Positions 50,281 through 54,377 of a stretch of 54,377 nucleotides of DNA are shown here, piece by piece. The stretch lies in the NCBI GenBank assembly GCA_012730105.1, contig JAAYBJ010000055.1, forward strand, positions 1 to 54,377, read 5' to 3'. Origin of the DNA: Candidatus Hydrogenedentota bacterium. GTDB lineage: Bacteria > Hydrogenedentota > Hydrogenedentia > Hydrogenedentales > CAITNO01. Within the stretch, counting starts at the first letter, position 1, and each line of letters begins with the position of its first letter. The notes under the pieces were generated by a model that was given only the letters and a program-made list of their open reading frames with translations, did not search any database and was not told the DNA's origin. Both the position numbers and the translations under genes were made by a program.

Positions 50281-51030
50281 TTATAGAGAGCCTCTGGTTG
50301 ACTGTATGCTGAACAGGGAAACCACGGCCACGCCCAACAGCAGGAAATCGCCCAGTTGCCGTTTGATACCCTCCGGAATACTTTGGCTCTTGTTGCACCC
50401 GCATCCGCAGGCATCTTCTTCGCCTTCGCCTTCAGCGGGCACTTCGCCTTCGCCTTCAGCGGGCACTTCGCCCTCGCCTTCAGCAGGTACTTCGCCTTCG
50501 CCTTCAGCAGGTACTTCGCCTTCGCCTTCAGCGGGCACTTCGCCTTCGCCTTCAGCGGGCACTTCGCCCTCGCCTTCAGCAGGCATTTCGCCCTCGCCTT
50601 CAACGGGCATTTCGCCCTCGCCTTCAGCAGGTACTTCGCCCTCGCCCTCAGCGGGTACTTCGCCTTCGCCTTCAGCGGGCACTTCGCCCTCGCCCTCAGC
50701 GGGCACTTCGCCTTCGCCTTCGGCAGGTAATTCACCTTCGCCTTCGGCGGGTGCTTCGCCTTCACCTTCAGCGGCAGGTTCATAGGTCACCACTGGGGAG
50801 AGGGTTAATCGGGCGCCGTCCGGATTCCAGAAATCACCACCCGTGTAATACATACCCAACAAACGAATCGCATTTCCATCCATATTCGTAAGGGCCCCAC
50901 CAGACCATGTATCCGCCGAGGGCAGCACTAAAAGCGCGCCGTCCGCATTGGTGGTGTCGGCAGAGGCCATACAAACAGCCGGGATCGTTAACAACGCCAC
51001 AAGCAGGAGAACGAACTTGTTCGTTATCAT
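50281..51030 (-). CDS. EGE-repeat surface protein with cysteine-rich C-terminal tail
   Basis: The 249-residue protein has a signal peptide (MITNKFVLLLVALLTIPAVCMASA), a short mature head of about 60 residues, and then about 15 copies of an octapeptide (V/A/L/M-P-A-E-G-E-G-E) encoded by a 24-base repeat. After the repeats come CGCGC-NK (C at about 206, 208, 210), a conserved I-K-R-x-L-G-D-F-L-L-L-G block that starts a membrane helix, and a short basic end. The tail matches that of the gene at 53841 closely. I infer a surface-exposed or stalk-like protein whose C-terminus is a sorting or anchoring signal. The head has no recognised domain. AAGGAG precedes the ATG at 8 bases. Confidence 0.85.
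   Translation of the reverse strand: MITNKFVLLLVALLTIPAVCMASADTTNADGALLVLPSADTWSGGALTNMDGNAIRLLGMYYTGGDFWNPDGARLTLSPVVTYEPAAEGEGEAPAEGEGELPAEGEGEVPAEGEGEVPAEGEGEVPAEGEGEVPAEGEGEMPVEGEGEMPAEGEGEVPAEGEGEVPAEGEGEVPAEGEGEVPAEGEGEVPAEGEGEVPAEGEGEEDACGCGCNKSQSIPEGIKRQLGDFLLLGVAVVSLFSIQSTRGSL
50410..50785. repeat. 24-base tandem repeat coding the EGE octapeptides
   Basis: About 15 near-identical 24-base units follow one another without spacers. Length variation between strains is expected from such an array. Because the period is a multiple of three, long open frames appear in several frames here and should not be annotated. Confidence 0.9.
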
Positions 51031-51261
51031 GAATCTGACTCCTTACGTAACACTATTCAAAATTGAGTTAGCGCATGCCCCACGGCACAGACGCCGGTGA
51101 CAGGGGAAGGATACGCAAATCTCATGGCGGACATAGGCAAGCCGATCCGCCAAGGTGATTTCTGCATACTTTCCTCTCCGCGTTTCGTATATCCTGTCAG
51201 CCGCTGGATGTTTTAAGTTCACACGTTCATGCCTTATTGATTATTACGTCCGCATAAGAGA

Positions 51262-53415
51262 TCACGGCCAGGCCACGTTGTCCCGGACGCAATACAGATG
51301 CATCGGCGCCGGCGCCCCGGCGGTTGCAAAGCTGTTAGCGCCGCCGACACAATAGTAGAACTTGCCGCCATCCGCAGAGCCACTGGCGCCGCCAAAGGCG
51401 TTATCACCGCCCCTACAATTGGTGAAGGTGCCGCTCGCAACGAGTCCGAAGGAGTCATTACCGCCAACGCAGTTAGTAAAAGCACCGCTAGCCGTGCCAT
51501 TGTAGCCAAAGGAAAAATCCCCGCCTGTGCAGTTAACAAAGGTGCCGCTGGCCACGCCCACACTGCCGAAGGCGTAAACGCCACCCTTGCAGTTGATAAA
51601 CGTACCGCTCGCGATGCCGCTGGCGTTACCGCCGAAGGTATAGGCGCCCTCGGCCGTGCAATTTTCATAGGTACCCGCGTATTCCACGCTTTCCCGCATA
51701 CTTGCGATGTTAGCCCGGAATTTACAGTTGCGGATGCGTGTGGCTGCGGGCGAACCGGTATGGGGCATCCCGTCGTCCCAATTCGCACCGGGTTGATAGG
51801 CGAACACAGCACCAGACCATCCGGTATAGTGAAACACCAGATTTTCAATATGGACATCCTGGGCGGTCTGAACCAGCACATGGAAGTCGCGGCAGATATA
51901 TTGGTCGTCACTGGCGGTGGACAGGCCGACGAGATCCACGTATTCCGTATCCATCGTAAGCGGCCCGTCGACAAGATTGTATTTTCCCGGGGGCACCAGC
52001 ACGACGGCCCGGTTGGTCGGGCCCAGCGCAATGCCATACGGCCGTAACGCCGAAGCTTCCTCATAGGCGGCGAGCAGGTTTGTACCGTTTACCGCAGCAT
52101 CGGAGGTTACCTTGACGACGACACAGTTTTCAGAAACGCGGGGCAGTTTTTCGTCCAGGGCGGCCTGAGCCGCGATACTGACAGGCTTGTCCGCATCAGA
52201 AGTATCATCCACATTCGCCAGGCCCACCTGCTCCTTCGTTACCCCGTGGGGATTCGACATATCATCCGTATGGGTTGTCAGCGCTGCGCTGTCGGCATCC
52301 AATGCCGTCTGGACTGCCGTGCTCACCGGTTTATCCAAGTCCGCCGTATTATCCACATTTTCGAGGCCCAGTTGTTGTTTGGTTACCCCGTGGGGATTCG
52401 ACAGATTGTCCGTATGCGATGTCAAAGCCTCGTCGTCGGCTTTCGTATCCAAAGCTGCCTGGGCAGCCGTGCTCACCGGCTTGTCCATATCGGACGTATT
52501 GTCTACATCACCCAGGCCCACCTGCGCCTTGGTCACGGCGTGGGGATTGGTCACATTGCCTGTATGCGACGTCAGGGCTGCCGCATTCGCCTTGGCATTC
52601 AAAGCGGCCTGGGTGGCCGTGCTCACCGGCTTAGCCAGGTCTGACGTGTTATCCACCTCGCCCAGGCCCACCTGCGCCTTCGTCACCCCGTGGGGGTTGG
52701 CCAGGTCGTCAGCATGCGCCGTCAATGCAGCCACGTCGGCTTTGGCATTTAAGGCCTCCTGAGCGGCCAGACTTACCGGTTTGGCCAAGTCGGACGTGTT
52801 ATCCACAGCCCCCAGGCCCACCTGCGCCTTCGTCACCCCATGGGGGTTGGACAGGTCGTCGGCATGCGCCGTCAACGCCGCCGCATCAGCCTTGGTGTCG
52901 ATAGCGCTTTGAATGGGCGCCGTTACGCCGTCAAGACGGCCATATTCATCATTGTCCACCATGCCGTTGCCGATAGTACCCGCGTCCACTTGCAACACCG
53001 TGCCGGCTTCGAGCGCGAAGGGAACGCTGTGCACCCGGATGCGCCCGGGAAACAGGTCATCCGTTGCATCCCCATCCGGCGGCACATCGGTGTCAATGGC
53101 GAGTTCATACCATAGCTCCGCGGCGGCCAGGGCTTCCGGCGGCAGCACCATGGGCAGGCTGAACAGGCCTTCAGCGGAAAGTTCCACTGTTCCGGCCAGG
53201 TCCGCGCCTAATTGAGTGCCTTCCGTTTCCGCATCGAACATGCGGACCTGGAACACTCGGGCGCCTGTTAAAGGTATTCCCCCGGCATCCGCGAGGGAAC
53301 CGTTCACGTTCACCGTTTCCGGCGGATTTGCCCAAACGGCCATGCCCGTCACAAGCACCACCGTCAGAATAAGGGACACCGCGTGTTTGTTACCTCGACA
53401 GACTGGACCTGCCAT
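51262..53415 (-). CDS. Secreted protein with phage tail-fibre repeats and a C-terminal beta-helix
   Basis: With ATG 53415, preceded by AGGAGG, the protein has 717 residues and a signal peptide (hydrophobic about 13-30, then AVWA-NPP). Residues about 30-170 are a beta-domain often found before repeat regions in secreted proteins. Five repeats of 48-50 residues follow (about 175-425), each with NPHGVTKAQVGLG-x-VDNTSD-x-x-KPVS, the signature of phage T4/lambda-type tail-fibre repeats that trimerise. The C-terminal part (about 430-717) is a pectate-lyase-like right-handed beta-helix with VVLVPPGKYNLVDGPLT and many F-x-N-C-x-G-G coils. No other phage genes are near. I infer a secreted trimeric adhesin or glycan-binding fibre. 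Confidence 0.82.
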   Translation of the reverse strand: MAGPVCRGNKHAVSLILTVVLVTGMAVWANPPETVNVNGSLADAGGIPLTGARVFQVRMFDAETEGTQLGADLAGTVELSAEGLFSLPMVLPPEALAAAELWYELAIDTDVPPDGDATDDLFPGRIRVHSVPFALEAGTVLQVDAGTIGNGMVDNDEYGRLDGVTAPIQSAIDTKADAAALTAHADDLSNPHGVTKAQVGLGAVDNTSDLAKPVSLAAQEALNAKADVAALTAHADDLANPHGVTKAQVGLGEVDNTSDLAKPVSTATQAALNAKANAAALTSHTGNVTNPHAVTKAQVGLGDVDNTSDMDKPVSTAAQAALDTKADDEALTSHTDNLSNPHGVTKQQLGLENVDNTADLDKPVSTAVQTALDADSAALTTHTDDMSNPHGVTKEQVGLANVDDTSDADKPVSIAAQAALDEKLPRVSENCVVVKVTSDAAVNGTNLLAAYEEASALRPYGIALGPTNRAVVLVPPGKYNLVDGPLTMDTEYVDLVGLSTASDDQYICRDFHVLVQTAQDVHIENLVFHYTGWSGAVFAYQPGANWDDGMPHTGSPAATRIRNCKFRANIASMRESVEYAGTYENCTAEGAYTFGGNASGIASGTFINCKGGVYAFGSVGVASGTFVNCTGGDFSFGYNGTASGAFTNCVGGNDSFGLVASGTFTNCRGGDNAFGGASGSADGGKFYYCVGGANSFATAGAPAPMHLYCVRDNVAWP
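52140..52890. repeat. Five tandem tail-fibre repeats of about 150 bases
   Basis: The NPHG-VTK blocks recur at 150-base spacing for the first four copies and 144 for the last. The units differ by many synonymous and some replacement changes, so the array is older than the EGE repeats. Confidence 0.8.
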
Positions 53416-53495
53416 GATTGAATCCTCCTGAAGCGTTTGCATTACCTTTTTCCCACTCACTACAAAATAGACCCGTGCGTATACACACTGTACAG

Positions 53496-53524
53496 ATTAT
53501 ACCACGCTTCACTATACCTAAAAA
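53496..53524 (-). promoter_or_regulatory. Promoter candidate of the fibre gene
   Basis: A consensus TATAAT lies at 53496-53501 on the minus strand, about 80 bases before the start. The -35 (TTTTTA, 53519-53524) at 17 bases is poor. Confidence 0.45.
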
Positions 53525-53799
53525 TGGGGAAAACGTCAAGACATTCTCAGTACCGTATTTTTTTTGCGCCACCCAAAAGAACGAGAAGACGAAAGCATAC
53601 ACTGAGAAAAACGGGCGGGTCCTGTGGCGGGACCTTGCATGGATTTGCTGTTGACAAAAGGGCAAACACATGCCTGAATGAAGTGCTTCCGAGTTATAGA
53701 AGAAACACCGTTGCTTCTCTGTGCTGGGCCAAAACATCTGCCGGGCCGCGATGATTCTGCTCATGCAAATCACCGTGACCCGGCACTTTTTTCAAGAAT

Positions 53800-53829
53800 G
53801 GCTGCGACTTATGGGTTAAAGTCGCAGCC
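53800..53829 (-). terminator. Hairpin after the EGE-repeat gene
   Basis: A perfect 11-base stem (GGCTGCGACTT with AAGTCGCAGCC) around 8 bases starts 11 bases beyond the stop codon. On the minus strand it is followed by ATTCTTG and A residues rather than a clear U-tract, so termination is likely but not certain. Confidence 0.55.
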
Positions 53830-53840
53830 TGATATACGGT

Positions 53841-54377
53841 TTAGCCTCGGCTTGTGGTCGACCACACACCGAACAGGACGGCCAAGGTGACGCCCAGCAG
53901 CAGGAAATCGCCCAGTGTTCGCTTGATGGCGTTCGGGAAAGGCGCATTTTTGTTGCATCCACATCCACAGCCGTCGTCTTCCTCTTCGCCTTCACTTTCG
54001 CCTTCAGGCAGAATCTCTCCCTCACCTTCGGGCAGAATTTCACCCTCGCCTTCGGGCAGGACTTCACCTTCACCTTCGGGCAGGACTTCACCTTCGCCTT
54101 CGGGTAGAACTTCACCTTCTCCTTCGACAGGCGCTTCGCCTTCACCTTCGGCGGGTATCTCGCCCTCGCCTTCGGCGGGTACTTCGCCTTCACCTTCCAC
54201 AGGCGTTTCACCTTCACCCTCGGCGGGAATTTCACCTTCGCCTTCGGCAGGAATTTCACCTTCGCCTTCCAAAGGCGTTTCGCCCTCGCCCTCGGCTGGG
54301 ATTTCACCCTCGCCTTCGACAGACGCTTCGCCTTCACCTTCGGCGGGTATCTCGCCCTCGCCTTCGGCGGGTACTTC
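53841..54377 (-). CDS. C-terminal part of a second EGE-repeat surface protein (5' end missing)
   Basis: The frame is open to the window edge on the minus strand, leaving 178 residues. The visible part is mostly octapeptide repeats (EGEGE-I/V-P-A, -A-P-V, -V-L-P), more varied than in the gene at 50281. It ends in an acidic stretch, GCGCGCNK, a conserved IKR-x-LGDFLLLGV block that opens a membrane helix and a short STTSRG end. The tail is nearly the same as in the gene at 50281, so they are paralogous surface proteins with a shared C-terminal signal. A hairpin lies after the stop. The N-terminal domain and the signal peptide are outside the window. Confidence 0.85.
   Translation of the reverse strand, partial: EVPAEGEGEIPAEGEGEASVEGEGEIPAEGEGETPLEGEGEIPAEGEGEIPAEGEGETPVEGEGEVPAEGEGEIPAEGEGEAPVEGEGEVLPEGEGEVLPEGEGEVLPEGEGEILPEGEGEILPEGESEGEEEDDGCGCGCNKNAPFPNAIKRTLGDFLLLGVTLAVLFGVWSTTSRG

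Larger units (their letters stand above)
53416..53840. other. Gene-free stretch upstream of the fibre gene
   Basis: The 425-base gap carries the minus-strand promoter at 53496-53524 and a hairpin at 53800-53829 behind the EGE gene. Frames in it are unsupported. The region is AT-richer than its neighbours. Confidence 0.5.

Noticed and set aside
50189-50785. Long open frames on both strands across the EGE repeat array
   Set aside because: The 24-base period keeps several frames open at once. Only the frame with a signal peptide and the conserved cysteine tail (50281-51030, minus) is credible.
50410-50785. CRISPR-like regular direct repeats
   Set aside because: The units are contiguous, have no unique spacers and encode an octapeptide in frame.
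51262-53415. Prophage remnant indicated by tail-fibre repeats
   Set aside because: No capsid, terminase, integrase or other tail genes are near, and the protein has a bacterial signal peptide.
1-54377. tRNA or rRNA genes
   Set aside because: I looked in the intergenic gaps for T-loop and acceptor-stem patterns and for rRNA-like blocks and found none; a covariance-model search would be decisive.

Overview
The window is GC-rich, densely coded bacterial DNA with a Gram-negative style of gene content: SPOR-domain protein, PilZ protein, LolD/MacB-type ABC exporter, many signal peptides and a Tat signal. Three genes encode proteins with long 'EGE' octapeptide repeats followed by a cysteine-rich tail and a membrane segment. 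From memory this style is frequent in Candidatus Hydrogenedentota and Lentisphaerae/Kiritimatiellae-like bacteria. Together with several secreted glycoside hydrolases it suggests an uncultured saccharolytic bacterium of that kind, but this is an inference from style and not a proven placement. I saw no tRNA, rRNA, CRISPR array, complete transposase or prophage.

Layout. 1-516: end of an EGE-repeat surface protein. 989-6307: beta-propeller protein plus two-gene ABC exporter. 6899-8961: small genes (an orphan GspF N-domain, a hydrolase lacking its nucleophile, an SCP2 protein with a paired operator, a TPR protein). 9024-12011: glnE. 12530-16532: two glycoside hydrolases. 16714-19933: operon of zinc-ribbon, SPOR, panE and DUF374 acyltransferase genes. 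20199-24224: ppnP, a repeat cluster, a GYF/RDD membrane protein and a secreted TIM-barrel protein. 24262-29570 (minus): larE with a small membrane protein, then a polyol/sugar operon whose first gene fuses a sugar isomerase to ribulose-phosphate 3-epimerase. 29895-37296: an eleven-gene arsenic island. 37462-38757: a cysteine-rich ferredoxin-like protein. 39216-50143: a membrane protein, a GH99-like secreted enzyme, a TPR protein, an acyltransferase-hydrolase fusion, PilZ and a GT-C glycosyltransferase. 50281-54377 (minus): EGE-repeat protein, a secreted protein with phage tail-fibre repeats and a beta-helix, and the end of another EGE-repeat protein.

The most coherent system is the arsenic island. 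ArsR has two operator-like sites of identical geometry, one on its own promoter and one in front of the next gene. Downstream come an ArsP-type permease, a redox-disulfide protein, a DGC zinc protein, an ArsF-like lipoprotein, a membrane-anchored thioredoxin, a CcdA-type thiol transporter, a Tat-exported flavodoxin-like protein, ArsC, ArsM and an ACR3 pump. The extra genes look like an extracytoplasmic thiol/flavin relay attached to classical reduction, methylation and efflux.

Intergenic DNA carries several dispersed repeat families: a 162-bp element with perfect 11-bp terminal inverted repeats (two copies), a roughly 75-bp palindromic family (three copies), a REP-like palindrome and a 69-bp tandem repeat cluster. 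The window starts and ends inside EGE-repeat genes, which may mean that it is a whole contig broken at repeats.
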